From Candidatus Bathyarchaeota archaeon (GTDB lineage: Archaea; Thermoproteota; Bathyarchaeia; Bathyarchaeales; Bathycorpusculaceae): a DNA stretch of 24,361 nt. Location of the stretch: contig JAOZHM010000069.1 of assembly GCA_026014845.1 (NCBI GenBank), forward strand, positions 1 to 24,361, given 5' to 3'. The notes below the pieces were generated by a model. It saw only the letters and a program-made list of their open reading frames with translations, searched no databases and had not been told where the DNA came from. Positions 1 through 7,682 of this stretch are shown here, piece by piece. Each line of letters opens with the position of its first letter. The first letter of the stretch is position 1. The position numbers were made by a program, and so were the translations under genes.

Positions 1-317
1 CTCAACCTGATGAGAAGAGTCGTCTCGAAATATTCAAGATTTACACGAAAAACATGCGATTAACGGAGGACGTAGACTTAGCGCATTTAGCGACTGTAAC
101 GAAGAACTATTCTGGCGCAGACATACAAGCCCTTTGCAGAGAAGCCGCCATGCAAGCCCTAAGAAGAGACGTAAACGCTAAAGAAGTCACAATGACAGAT
201 TTTCAAGAGGCAATGAAAAGGATGGGCCCATCAATCACGCCAGACATGGAGAAATGGTATAAGCGATTTATGCAACAGATTCGGCAAGTTCAAAAACCAG
301 CAACACCAGTTGCTTAG
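1..317 (+). CDS. CDC48/VCP-type AAA ATPase, C-terminal fragment
   Basis: This is the 3' end of a gene that starts outside the window; the reading frame is open from the first bases (codons in phase with position 3). The visible ~104 residues begin with PDEKSRLEIFKIYTKNM, typical of the end of the AAA core. They continue into the small helical subdomain with a GADIQALCREAAMQAL segment, the sensor-2 type helix of the second AAA domain of CDC48/p97 proteins. The last ~30 residues (around EKWYKRFMQQIRQ) form a short amphipathic tail. Known role of the family: a hexameric ATP-driven unfoldase that extracts or unfolds proteins, often feeding the proteasome. Walker motifs lie upstream and cannot be checked. 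A small gene follows 12 nt after the stop, so co-transcription is likely. The family call is firm; exact orthology (VAT/CDC48) is not, because only the tail is present. Confidence 0.88.
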   Translation, partial: QPDEKSRLEIFKIYTKNMRLTEDVDLAHLATVTKNYSGADIQALCREAAMQALRRDVNAKEVTMTDFQEAMKRMGPSITPDMEKWYKRFMQQIRQVQKPATPVA

Positions 318-329
318 GAGCCCTAATCT

Positions 330-560
330 ATGGTTGTTAAAACATGGAAAACACGTCCAGCTCACTACTTTCTGTTGGAAACCTTGGAAAAAAAGAAAGG
401 TGCTATGACAGACGTGGCTCTTTTCGACGCTTTAAAGGACGAATTCAAGGACCTAGGGTTCAAAGACTTTAATGAATTGTTAATGCGGTTGGAAATTGGT
501 GGGAAAATTCGCACAATGTCCATGGCACGTGGCAAAAGACGAATTGAACTTGTAACCTAA
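330..560 (+). CDS. small winged-helix-like protein, function unknown
   Basis: A 76-residue basic protein starting with ATG, preceded by GGAG about 10 nt upstream and only 12 nt after the CDC48-type gene, so probably in the same transcript. The sequence (MVVKTWKTRPAHYFLLETL, then an acidic helix DALKDEFKDLGF, then FNELLMRLEIGGKI and a strand-turn-strand end ARGKRRIELVT) has the helix-helix-helix-wing layout of a winged-helix domain. The basic RGKRR wing suggests nucleic acid or protein binding. I do not recognise a named family. Its position after a CDC48 ATPase could mean an adaptor role, but that is a guess from context. Confidence 0.7.
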   Translation: MVVKTWKTRPAHYFLLETLEKKKGAMTDVALFDALKDEFKDLGFKDFNELLMRLEIGGKIRTMSMARGKRRIELVT

Positions 561-596
561 AATAGGCCTTTTTGTTGAAAACGTTAAAGGTTTATC

Positions 597-1829
597 GTGC
601 CGATGCATGAATTCTTTTCAGACGCAATTGTTGTTGGAGGTGGGCCATGCGGCTCCTTCGCTGCTTTGAACCTTGCAAAGCTTGGCGTTGACGTAAACGT
701 TTTTGAGGAACACGCTAGAATAGGCGTTCCATGCCATTGCGCTGGTCACTTAAGCATTAAAGGTCTGGAACTTTTGGGATTATATCCGTTGCCGTCAGAT
801 ATCGTTGAAAACAGTTTTCATGGAGCGATTTTTCACTCTCCAAACGGTAGAAGTTTTCATGTTCGTTTTTCTTCGCCAGTAACATGCGCTGTCAATCGAG
901 TTCTTTTCGACAAGTACATTGCGAGGATGGCGGAAAAGGCTGGGGCGCACTACTTCCTGAATTCAATGGTTGAATCTCTAATAATTGAAAACAGTTTTGT
1001 AAAAGCTGTCATTGTTAAACGTGGAAAAGTTGAGGAAAAGTTTTCAGCTAAAGTGGTAGTGGATGCTGAGGGAATATCATCAAAGATTTTAAGGCAAGCA
1101 AGCTTGGTTGCTTTTAATCGCCATATGCTTGTAAAAGCTGTGGAAGCGGAAGTTGAAAACGTCCAAGATTTGGAAACAGACATGGTTGAAGTTTTCCTCG
1201 GCAGAGATTATGCACCGGGATTTTATGCATGGCTAATGCCTAAGGGAGATGGAAAAGCAAAAGTTGGACTGGCTGCAAAAACCGGAAACCCTAGAGAACT
1301 TCTGAAGAGACTTATGTTCAGATATCCAACAGCATCAAAGAAGCTGCGTAACGCAAAAATCTTGCAAACTTCCTTTCATTCTATGACGCTTGGAGGACCA
1401 ATTCCTAAAACCTTCTCGAACGGGTTTTTAGTCGTGGGGGATGCAGCCTCGCATGTGAAGCCCACTACGGGGGGTGGTGTGATTTTTGGGATGACTTGTG
1501 CAAAGATCGCTGCTGAAGTTGCTTACGAAGCCTTGTCTAAAAATGATCTGTCATCAGATTTTCTGTGCACGTATCAGAGCCGATGCAACAAAACTTTGGG
1601 GTCCGACGTTAAGTTTATGCTTAGAATAAAGAAAATGCTTGACGCTTTACCAGACGACAAGATAGATGACGCAATTAACTTCTGTGCAAGAATCGGCTTA
1701 GACAAAGCTCTTCAAAAGTTTGAAGACATAGATTTTCAACAACGTTCCTTTTTACGCCTGTTACGGAATCCTCGCATGCCAATAGCTCTTTCCTATTTTC
1801 TTCTCTCATGGTTGTTTGCGAATCGTTAA
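597..1829 (+). CDS. geranylgeranyl reductase family FAD-dependent oxidoreductase
   Basis: A 410-residue flavoprotein. Near the N terminus AIVVGGGPCGSFAALNLAK followed by VNVFEEH is a Rossmann FAD-binding GxGxxG fold with its downstream acidic residue. A cysteine-rich VPCHCAGHLSIKGLELLGL segment follows, as in digeranylgeranylglycerophospholipid reductases. A second FAD motif, FLVVGDAASHVKPTTGGG, lies near residue 280. These features place it in the geranylgeranyl reductase / p-hydroxybenzoate hydroxylase-like superfamily. Archaeal members saturate isoprenoid chains of membrane lipids or quinones. Which substrate this one uses cannot be read from sequence. The GTG start has AAAGG 6 nt upstream; an ATG two codons later is an alternative. 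It overlaps only the unused upstream part of the next frame. No membrane segments are evident, but the tail PIALSYFLLSWLF is hydrophobic and could dip into the membrane. Confidence 0.88.
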   Translation: MPMHEFFSDAIVVGGGPCGSFAALNLAKLGVDVNVFEEHARIGVPCHCAGHLSIKGLELLGLYPLPSDIVENSFHGAIFHSPNGRSFHVRFSSPVTCAVNRVLFDKYIARMAEKAGAHYFLNSMVESLIIENSFVKAVIVKRGKVEEKFSAKVVVDAEGISSKILRQASLVAFNRHMLVKAVEAEVENVQDLETDMVEVFLGRDYAPGFYAWLMPKGDGKAKVGLAAKTGNPRELLKRLMFRYPTASKKLRNAKILQTSFHSMTLGGPIPKTFSNGFLVVGDAASHVKPTTGGGVIFGMTCAKIAAEVAYEALSKNDLSSDFLCTYQSRCNKTLGSDVKFMLRIKKMLDALPDDKIDDAINFCARIGLDKALQKFEDIDFQQRSFLRLLRNPRMPIALSYFLLSWLFANR

Positions 1830-1872
1830 AATTTGTGGAAGGCGATTGATAAAGAAGGATGGTTCAAAGGAT

Positions 1873-2235
1873 ATGTTCGAATTTGATTACAAACAGGTTA
1901 TCGCTTTCCGTTCTGACTTGAAGATGAGTAAGGGAAAAATCGCAGCGCAAGCCGGACATGCTGCAGTTTCAGCGACGGAAGAAGCGCGCAAACACTTTAA
2001 AGAATGGTGGAAAGCTTGGCTACGGGAAGGACAGTGCAAAATAGCTGTTAAAGTAGAAAGCGAAAAAGAACTCCTGGAACTAGAAAAACAATCAAAAGAG
2101 TTGGCGATACCTTGCGCATTAATCATCGACAGGGGTCTTACAGAAATTCCTCCCGGGACAATAACATGTTTGGGAATTGGTCCAGCGCCTGCTGAAAAGA
2201 TAGACAAAATAACAAGCATGCTTCCCCTCCTCTAG
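1873..2235 (+). CDS. pth2: peptidyl-tRNA hydrolase Pth2
   Basis: A 120-residue archaeal/eukaryal type peptidyl-tRNA hydrolase. It frees tRNA from peptidyl-tRNAs that drop off the ribosome. The signature DLKMSKGKIAAQAGHAAV near residues 15-32 carries the conserved Lys, Gln and His region of the Pth2 active site. The C terminus GLTEIPPGTITCLGIGPAP is the second conserved block. The ATG at 1873 is preferred: it gives the family length of ~115-120 aa, begins where homologs begin, and has AAAGGA just upstream. A longer frame from a TTG at 1816 would add 19 unconserved residues and overlap the flavoprotein gene. The spacing to TruD downstream is 12 nt, suggesting one transcript for two tRNA-related genes. 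Confidence 0.95.
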   Translation: MFEFDYKQVIAFRSDLKMSKGKIAAQAGHAAVSATEEARKHFKEWWKAWLREGQCKIAVKVESEKELLELEKQSKELAIPCALIIDRGLTEIPPGTITCLGIGPAPAEKIDKITSMLPLL

Positions 2236-2247
2236 AAGGCGTAAGTT

Positions 2248-3633
2248 TTGCTTGTTCCGAGATTGGAGAAGTTCATAGGCATTGAAGTTTATGCTACGAG
2301 TTCTTTGGGTGTTGGCGGGGTTATTCGGCAGCGCGTTGAAGATTTTGTTGTCAGAGAAGTTTTGGTAGATGGTTCCAAAGCGCGAATAAACCTGTCAGAA
2401 AAAAATGTTGAGCAACGGGCGCTAGGCTCTTCAAGTGTTAAAAATCGCTATCTGCTGTGCGTTTTAGTTAAGCGGAACTGGGACACTTTTTTGGCTCTGA
2501 AGGCAGTCGCTAGGCAGTTGGGCATAAGCACAAGACGTGTTCAATTTGCTGGCATAAAGGATGCGAAGGCTGTAACCGCTCAGCACGTCACAGTTGAAGA
2601 TGTGTCAGCTGAAGAAATTCAAAAAGTTCAAGCTAAAGACATAGAAATTTATCCAATAGGATATTTTCGCAGCAAACTTTCATCATACTATCTGTTAGGA
2701 AACCATTTTCACATAACAATCAGAGCCATAAGCCACTCAAAACCCAAGATTAAAGAACGGATAACAAAAACTATTGAAGAACTTGCGGCGATTGGTGGCG
2801 CTCCAAACTTTTTCGGTCATCAAAGGTTCGGAACAACACGCCCAATAACGCATCTGGTTGGGAAAGCCATAATTCAACAAAATTTTGAGAAAGCTGCAAT
2901 GCTTTATTTAGCTAAGCCAAGCCCACATGAGCATCCGGAATCCCGATGGGCACGAAAACAACTGCAGAAAACACAAGACTTTAAGCAAGCCCTAAAAAAC
3001 TTTCCCAAAAAACTACATTATGAACGTCTAATGCTTAACCATTTAGCCAAAAAACCAGACGATTTCATAACTGCCTTTGGGAAACTGCCACCAAAGCTCA
3101 GAAGGCTCTTTCCACAAGCCTACCAGGCTTACTTGTTCAACAAGTTCCTAAGCAAAAGAATCGAGAAGAGACTTCCGTTGAACAGGGCTAAAGTTGGAGA
3201 CTATGCGGTAAATGTGAAGCGTTCTGGACTACCAATGCTGACAATGCGTAGGATAGCGAGTACAAAAACACTTGCACAAATAAATAAGGCAATCCAAGCT
3301 GGAAAAATGCAGTTGGCAATACCATTAATCGGCTTCAAACAGCATCCTTCTAAAGGCGTTCAAGGAGAAATCGAAAAACAAATCCTACAAGAAGAAGACA
3401 TTGCTATGGAAAACTTCAGAATTGAAGCAGTGCCAGAAATAAGCCTAAGAGGAGGACTGCGGGCAGCTACAGTTCCACTAAATAATTTCTTGCTAGGGGA
3501 AATCTCAGAAGATTATGCCAATCCATCAAAACATAAAGCAAAAATAAGCTTTACGTTGTATCGGGGTTCGTACGCAACAATAGTCTTGAGAGAACTCATG
3601 AAACCACGCAACCCGATAAAAGCAGGATTTTAG
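2248..3633 (+). CDS. truD: tRNA pseudouridine(13) synthase TruD
   Basis: A 461-residue pseudouridine synthase of the TruD family, which isomerises U13 (or U35) of tRNA. Visible motifs: the N-terminal GVGGVIRQRVEDFVVREV block; the catalytic loop GIKDAKAVTAQHVTV with Asp105 as the expected nucleophile; PNFFGHQRFG at about 186-195, the second family motif; and LRGGLRAATVPLNNF near the C terminus, the third. Archaeal members are longer than E. coli TruD because of an enlarged insertion domain, and this length fits. The start is a TTG placed where archaeal homologs begin, with AGAAGGCG about 10 nt upstream. It lies 12 nt after Pth2 and appears to end the operon, with a T-rich stretch just after the stop. 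Confidence 0.95.
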   Translation: MLVPRLEKFIGIEVYATSSLGVGGVIRQRVEDFVVREVLVDGSKARINLSEKNVEQRALGSSSVKNRYLLCVLVKRNWDTFLALKAVARQLGISTRRVQFAGIKDAKAVTAQHVTVEDVSAEEIQKVQAKDIEIYPIGYFRSKLSSYYLLGNHFHITIRAISHSKPKIKERITKTIEELAAIGGAPNFFGHQRFGTTRPITHLVGKAIIQQNFEKAAMLYLAKPSPHEHPESRWARKQLQKTQDFKQALKNFPKKLHYERLMLNHLAKKPDDFITAFGKLPPKLRRLFPQAYQAYLFNKFLSKRIEKRLPLNRAKVGDYAVNVKRSGLPMLTMRRIASTKTLAQINKAIQAGKMQLAIPLIGFKQHPSKGVQGEIEKQILQEEDIAMENFRIEAVPEISLRGGLRAATVPLNNFLLGEISEDYANPSKHKAKISFTLYRGSYATIVLRELMKPRNPIKAGF

Positions 3634-3685
3634 CTGAATTTTTCGGTCTTTGTTAACTACTTGCGCTTTGAAGAACATCAAACTA

Positions 3686-4465
3686 TCACCATATTATTGA
3701 TAAACACGTCAGAGCGCCTTCTCCTTTGCGAAACTCAGACATTTCCAATTCTTTAACGAAAAATCCTTCTCTTTCTACGAGTTTCTTCGTCTTAGGATAG
3801 CCTTTCGCCATCAAGACCGTTCCATTTATGGCAAGGCAATCTGCAGTGTATTCCTCTCCTCTTGGAACCACAATTGTCTTATAGTCTCGCAGAATGTCTA
3901 TGTCAAAATGTCCCTTTGAAAGTATAACACAGTTGTTTCCAAGATAAGTGCATGCAGACTTCAGATGAAGTACATTTTGAACAGTCACAGGAACTATCTC
4001 AAAGTTAGTGTTTTCCAGAATTTTTCTAAGCTGACCTATAGCGTGGAGATTAGTTCTTGCTGAGAGTCCTACCGAAACTTTGTCTTCGATTTTAAGAACG
4101 TCTCCGCCATCAATAGTGGCTGGCGGTTTAATGTAATATGTCTCTTTTAGTTTTTCCAACACCTTGGCAACTTCAACTGCTTCCTTGGCTCGCGATTTTA
4201 TTTTCATGTTGCAGATTATTGCCTTCTCCCCTAATATTGCGGCTGTGTCCTCTACAAAGCAGCTATCTGGGAGAGTGTTGTCACCTTCTATCCAGATGAG
4301 TTCCAGTCCGAGCTTCTGTAAAGCCTTGCAATATTCTGTATGTTGACTCTTAGCAAGGGCAACGTCTATTTTTTCAGTGTTTGTCCTTACACAATGATCG
4401 TAGGAATCGGGTACAGGTCGAACAACAGCGTATTTGACTGTAACCCTGTTCATAAATTCGATCAC
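3686..4465 (-). CDS. dimethylarginine dimethylaminohydrolase-like (guanidino-group modifying) enzyme
   Basis: A 259-residue protein of the amidinotransferase/DDAH superfamily. Visible active-site features are the substrate-binding PDSCFVEDTA (Glu72/Asp73), DGGD at 119-122, VLHLKSACTYLG with the catalytic His167, and GEGALTCLSI at the C terminus with the nucleophile Cys254. Known members hydrolyse N-methylated arginine to citrulline plus amine, or arginine to citrulline plus ammonia. Its short single-domain form fits DDAH better than arginine deiminase, but the substrate in archaea is not certain. The GTG start (GTGA) overlaps the stop of the upstream DHH gene by 4 nt, so translation is probably coupled. 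An ATG four codons later is an alternative start. It is the last gene of a three-gene operon. Confidence 0.87.
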   Translation of the reverse strand: MIEFMNRVTVKYAVVRPVPDSYDHCVRTNTEKIDVALAKSQHTEYCKALQKLGLELIWIEGDNTLPDSCFVEDTAAILGEKAIICNMKIKSRAKEAVEVAKVLEKLKETYYIKPPATIDGGDVLKIEDKVSVGLSARTNLHAIGQLRKILENTNFEIVPVTVQNVLHLKSACTYLGNNCVILSKGHFDIDILRDYKTIVVPRGEEYTADCLAINGTVLMAKGYPKTKKLVEREGFFVKELEMSEFRKGEGALTCLSIIW

Positions 4466-5370
4466 TCCACCTTGACGCTCTGCCTCAACACACTGATTTG
4501 AGCAAACGCATACCTCGCGCGCGCTACGCCCATGCCAGCATACATGCTTCCAGCGTCAAACCATTGAATGTGTCTTGTTTCCTTGAGCCTTTCACGGTAA
4601 AGCCTTCCCAAAAGCCTTCGGTTAGCCTCCTTACGTCGAATTTCCAAAGCGTTAACCCTGTCTTTTGCGTCTTTGCTTAACCCTTCAAGACAAGCGTTTA
4701 TTCCGATTTCAGGTCCACCTTCATAATAACCGACTGCCCCTAAAATCTGAAGCTTCGAAAACAAGGAATGAAGCCGGATTTTGAACTTTGTTATTTCAAA
4801 ATTTTTGCTCTTCTGTTGGACTATTCCGTTCTTTAGGGCTTGCTCTAAGATCATCTTGTTTATTCCTTGAAACCCTTGTGGGATTTCGCAGCTTCCAACA
4901 AGAGCTAGATGACTTAAGTCTTGATTGGTGTTGTTCAGGGCTTTTGCAAATAGGTAACAGCATGTTGCTCCTGAAAAATCTGTTTCGCCCTTGAAGCCGA
5001 AATGTTCAAGGTTTAAATCTAAAACCTTCGGGTCTTTAGACGGTTTAGGGTCGTGGTGATCCAAAATTATGGTTAGGTTTCTTCCTTTATTACATTCGGA
5101 TATTAGATCTGCGTGTGGAGAGCCCATGTCAACGTAAAAAATTGTTTGTCCAGCCTTTGAATGTATGTCTTCGATTACGTCGGTGTAGATTTTTTCTAAG
5201 CAGAACGTTTTGACTTTTATTTCTTCACGTTCTAAAGCCCTCTTTGTAATAGCGGCTGAGCATAAGCCGTCTGCATCGTCATGGTGACTTATCATTGCTT
5301 CCTTCGGCTTTGCTGCTTTTAACTCTTCGATTACTTCGTTTGCTTTCTGATTAAACTCTTCAATTTGCAT
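4462..5370 (-). CDS. short DHH-family phosphoesterase (RecJ/NrnA-like), apparently lacking DHHA1
   Basis: A DHH-superfamily phosphoesterase. SHHDDADGLCSAAI supplies metal ligands, IFYVDMGSPH the next Asp, and TIILDHHDPK the DHH motif. Members include RecJ-like exonucleases, oligoribonucleases and cyclic dinucleotide phosphodiesterases. At about 300 residues it keeps the DHH domain and a helical linker, but ends at WFDAGSMYAGMGVARARYAF followed by a short tail. No GGH-type DHHA1 substrate-binding domain is visible. The ATG at 5370 is chosen because GGGTG lies 6 nt upstream; a GTG three codons earlier overlaps that site. It follows the HTH-CBS gene by 13 nt, and its stop overlaps the next start by 4 nt. 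Which nucleic acid or nucleotide it cleaves is not evident. Confidence 0.85.
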   Translation of the reverse strand: MQIEEFNQKANEVIEELKAAKPKEAMISHHDDADGLCSAAITKRALEREEIKVKTFCLEKIYTDVIEDIHSKAGQTIFYVDMGSPHADLISECNKGRNLTIILDHHDPKPSKDPKVLDLNLEHFGFKGETDFSGATCCYLFAKALNNTNQDLSHLALVGSCEIPQGFQGINKMILEQALKNGIVQQKSKNFEITKFKIRLHSLFSKLQILGAVGYYEGGPEIGINACLEGLSKDAKDRVNALEIRRKEANRRLLGRLYRERLKETRHIQWFDAGSMYAGMGVARARYAFAQISVLRQSVKVE

Positions 5371-5383
5371 GTACAGCACCCTT

Positions 5384-5926
5384 TTAACCTATTGTTTTTA
5401 GAAGGTCTGACCGTGTTATTATTCCAACGATTTCTCTGTTCCTTGCAACCAACACGGCTTGTTGTCTTTCAAGCAACGGACGGATCACGTCTATGGTTGT
5501 TTCCTCTGAGACCATGGGTAAGGGTGGACCCATGATGTTTTTAACTTTCTCGTTTGCTATTTTTGAACTTAGGTTTCTGATTATGCTTTCTTCCATTATT
5601 GTTCCAACCACCCTGTTCCCGGACAATACGGGCATCTGAGAAATGGCGTGTCTCATCATAACTTCGCTTACTTTCAGAATGGTGTCGTTTGGCTTTACGA
5701 AAAGTACGCGCTCAACCATTACGTCCTTACACTTCCTCTTTTTCCCTTCTGTTAGAACTTCTAGTATTCTATTGATTGTCGATAGCCTCGGATCCACCTT
5801 CCCAAGTTCTATTTTTGCTATGTGCGCTTGTGAAACACCGGCAAGTTCAGCCAGTTTTTTCTGCGTTAATCTCGCTTTTCTTCTCAACTTTTTCAGCATA
5901 GTGCTCGTGATTACCAAAATAACCAC
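5384..5926 (-). CDS. HTH-CBS transcriptional regulator
   Basis: A 180-residue protein with an N-terminal Cro/CI-type helix-turn-helix (about residues 10-58: LTQKKLAELAGVSQAHIAKI) and a tandem pair of CBS domains (about 64-115 and 122-180: CKDVMVERVLFVKPNDTI, then VKNIMGPPLPMVSEETTI). HTH plus two CBS domains is a common archaeal regulator layout. CBS pairs bind adenosine-containing ligands such as AMP, ATP, S-adenosylmethionine or methylthioadenosine. The GTG at 5926 gives the longest form. A TTG at 5917 with GGTGG upstream, or an ATG at 5899, may be the true start; the HTH is complete in all cases. It heads the operon with DHH and DDAH-like genes and is divergent from SAM synthetase 82 nt away. 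This suggests regulation of itself and of that gene (inference). Confidence 0.9.
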   Translation of the reverse strand: MVILVITSTMLKKLRRKARLTQKKLAELAGVSQAHIAKIELGKVDPRLSTINRILEVLTEGKKRKCKDVMVERVLFVKPNDTILKVSEVMMRHAISQMPVLSGNRVVGTIMEESIIRNLSSKIANEKVKNIMGPPLPMVSEETTIDVIRPLLERQQAVLVARNREIVGIITRSDLLKTIG

Positions 5927-5958
5927 CAGTTATTTTTGCCATAGATTAATGCAGTAAA

Positions 5959-5967
5959 GTATATATT
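5959..5967. promoter_or_regulatory. TATA element between HTH-CBS operon and SAM synthetase gene
   Basis: The AGTATATATTTG stretch sits 42 nt upstream of the SAM synthetase ATG with purine-rich AGTAAAG before it, the expected archaeal BRE-TATA layout, and predicts a start near 5990. Read on the other strand, the same AT core lies about 33-40 nt before the HTH-CBS start. It is the only clear TATA in the 82-nt gap and could serve both directions. Confidence 0.6.
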
Positions 5968-6008
5968 TGTTATCAGTACAACTAGAACTTCACGAAGGAT
6001 GACTAATC

Positions 6009-7217
6009 ATGCGAAACATAATTGTAGAAGACTTGAAGCAGACGCCGCTTGAGAAGCAACGTATAGAAATCGTTGAAAGAAAAGGCCTTGGGCATCCAGA
6101 CTACATATGTGACGCGGTAATGGACAGAATTTCTATACGTTTAAGCAGGATATACTTGGAGAAAGCTGGTGCAATACTGCATCATAATGTTGACAAGTCT
6201 TTGCTTGTGGCAGGAGAAACTGAACCTAGATTCGGCGGGGGCATAGTGAAACAACCAATGCTTTTTGTGTTCGGCGATAGGGCAACCTCAGAAATTAACG
6301 GCGAAAAAATAAACGTCAGCGAAATAGCCATAAGCGTTGCCAAAGAATGGTTTAGAAAGAACATGCGTTTCGTAGACCCGGAAAAACATGTGAAATATCA
6401 AGTTGAACTAAAACCAGGCTCAGTTGGCCTCGTCGACATATTCAAGCGAAAAGGAAAAGTCTTAGGGGCAAATGACACTTCGGCAGCTGTTGGCTATGCA
6501 CCTATGACTAGAACAGAGAGAATAGTTCGGAAAACTGAAGACTTTCTAAACTCAAGAAAGTTTAAGCAACGCTTTCCAGAATCAGGTGAAGACATTAAAG
6601 TCATGGGTTACAGAAACAACAATCACCTACACTTAACAGTTTCAATGGCGTTCGTCGACCGTTACATAAGCAGTGAAGAAGACTACTTCGACAAAAAAGC
6701 GAAAATTCTGAAAGAAACTGAAAAATTCGTCAACGCCAACACTGATTTTGATGACATTGATGTGCAATTAAACACTTTGGACGTGCGCGGAAGAGGTTTA
6801 GGTGGTACATACTTAACGGTATTGGGCACAAGTGCAGACAGCGGTGACTCCGGGGAGGTGGGCAGGGGAAATCGTGTGAACGGCTTAATATCTTTGAACA
6901 GGCCTTTCTGTTCAGAGGCTGCGGCTGGCAAGAACCCAGTAAGCCATGTGGGCAAAATTTACAATGCTTTAACGTACAAAATAGCGCGAGACGTTTATGA
7001 GCAAGTGCCTGACGTTGAAGAAGTCTACATTTGGCTGTTAAGCAAAATTGGAACTTCCATAGATCATCCTGCAATTGCGGCAGCTCAAGTCATAATGAAA
7101 GGAAACATCTCACTGGAAACAGTCAGACGCGAAATAAAAGAAGTATTAGATTACGAACTGGAAAACATAGACAAATTCTGCACGGAACTAGCCCAAGGAA
7201 AAATCCCAATCTGTTAA
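6009..7217 (+). CDS. mat: archaeal-type S-adenosylmethionine synthetase
   Basis: A 402-residue methionine adenosyltransferase of the archaeal family, which makes S-adenosylmethionine from methionine and ATP. The sequence shows IEIVERKGLGHPDYICDAVM at the N terminus and LHHNVDKSLLVAGETEPRFG, the characteristic archaeal block. VRGRGLGGTYLTVLGTSADS and RGNRVNGLISLNRPFCSEAA follow toward the C terminus, and the length is as usual. The ATG has GGATGA about 8 nt upstream. It stands alone with its own promoter, divergent from an HTH-CBS regulator gene. T-rich runs follow the stop. In this neighbourhood of two radical SAM enzymes it supplies their cofactor, but it is an essential housekeeping gene in any case. 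Confidence 0.97.
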   Translation: MRNIIVEDLKQTPLEKQRIEIVERKGLGHPDYICDAVMDRISIRLSRIYLEKAGAILHHNVDKSLLVAGETEPRFGGGIVKQPMLFVFGDRATSEINGEKINVSEIAISVAKEWFRKNMRFVDPEKHVKYQVELKPGSVGLVDIFKRKGKVLGANDTSAAVGYAPMTRTERIVRKTEDFLNSRKFKQRFPESGEDIKVMGYRNNNHLHLTVSMAFVDRYISSEEDYFDKKAKILKETEKFVNANTDFDDIDVQLNTLDVRGRGLGGTYLTVLGTSADSGDSGEVGRGNRVNGLISLNRPFCSEAAAGKNPVSHVGKIYNALTYKIARDVYEQVPDVEEVYIWLLSKIGTSIDHPAIAAAQVIMKGNISLETVRREIKEVLDYELENIDKFCTELAQGKIPIC

Positions 7218-7237
7218 ATTTCAGGTCTTTCCGCATG

Positions 7238-7249
7238 TTTTTACTTTTA
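7238..7249 (+). terminator. T-rich terminator after SAM synthetase
   Basis: TTTTTACTTTTA begins about 20 nt after the stop codon. Archaeal RNA polymerase terminates at such T-rich tracts without needing a hairpin. No hairpin is visible here. Confidence 0.4.
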
Positions 7250-7371
7250 TCCTGTCTGACACTATTTTCCTCAGGATGTTTAGGAGGCATCTTGAATTGT
7301 TAATAAATATTTTCACTAAACTGCTCAAAGCAAGTTTTTAGGTCATCAAAGTTATCGCGTCTAACAAAACA

Positions 7372-7420
7372 TGTAAGGATTTGTTTTTGGAACACAGCAA
7401 ACTTACTCTGAGTCCTTACA
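7372..7420. repeat. inverted repeat upstream of RelE-type toxin-antitoxin operon
   Basis: TGTAAGGA at 7372-7379 is the exact reverse complement of TCCTTACA at 7413-7420, with 33 nt between. The right arm ends just before the TTTATTAG box at 7423, where TFB would contact DNA. This is the place expected for an autoregulatory operator of a toxin-antitoxin operon. The binding role is inference. Confidence 0.45.
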
Positions 7421-7422
7421 AA

Positions 7423-7430
7423 TTTATTAG
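7423..7430 (+). promoter_or_regulatory. TATA box of the RelE-type toxin-antitoxin operon
   Basis: TTTATTAG lies about 38 nt before the antitoxin ATG at 7464, predicting a start near 7451 and a short leader that contains the GTGA ribosome binding site. A second AT-rich box at 7440-7447 is too close to the ATG. Confidence 0.45.
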
Positions 7431-7463
7431 TATGGTAGCATATTTTTATTCTCAGTGAAGTTT

Positions 7464-7682
7464 ATGACTAAAGTGGTTTACCTTGATGAGGACGACCGAA
7501 AACTTATACTAGAAACTAGGAAAAAGCTTGAAGAAATCACAAAGCTTATGGAGGAGCTTCTGGAAACAGTCGAAATTTTAAGTGACCCAGACATTATGGA
7601 AGACATACGCAAAGGTCTGGAGGATATCAAGGCTGGAAGAGTGACACCGCTTCGAAAACTTCTCAGGGAAGAAGCCCGTTGA
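7464..7682 (+). CDS. putative antitoxin of RelE-type pair
   Basis: A 72-residue acidic protein directly upstream of a RelE-like toxin, overlapping it by 4 nt (TTGA). The start MTKVVYLDEDDRKLI looks like the short strand plus helix of an archaeal RelB-type antitoxin. A long helix follows (EEITKLMEELLETVEILSD), then a C-terminal arm EDIRKGLEDIKAGRVTPL, which would wrap the toxin. No clear ribbon-helix-helix or HTH is seen. The ATG at 7464 is chosen because GTGAAG lies 5-9 nt upstream; a GTG at 7455 overlaps that site. The toxin-antitoxin role comes from the partner and layout rather than from a recognised domain. Confidence 0.75.
   Translation: MTKVVYLDEDDRKLILETRKKLEEITKLMEELLETVEILSDPDIMEDIRKGLEDIKAGRVTPLRKLLREEAR

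Noticed and set aside
1816..1872. An upstream extension of Pth2 from a TTG inside the flavoprotein gene.
   Set aside because: It adds 19 unconserved residues and overlaps the preceding gene. The ATG at 1873 has a good ribosome binding site and the family length.
7031..7303. An open frame overlapping the end of the SAM synthetase gene.
   Set aside because: It lies in another frame of a clearly conserved gene, and its product has no recognisable features.
7271..7350. A possible minus-strand box C/D guide RNA, with a TGATGA-like box at 7344-7349 and CTGA at 7271-7274.
   Set aside because: No internal C' and D' boxes, and the box C has T instead of a purine in its first position. The match is what chance would give.
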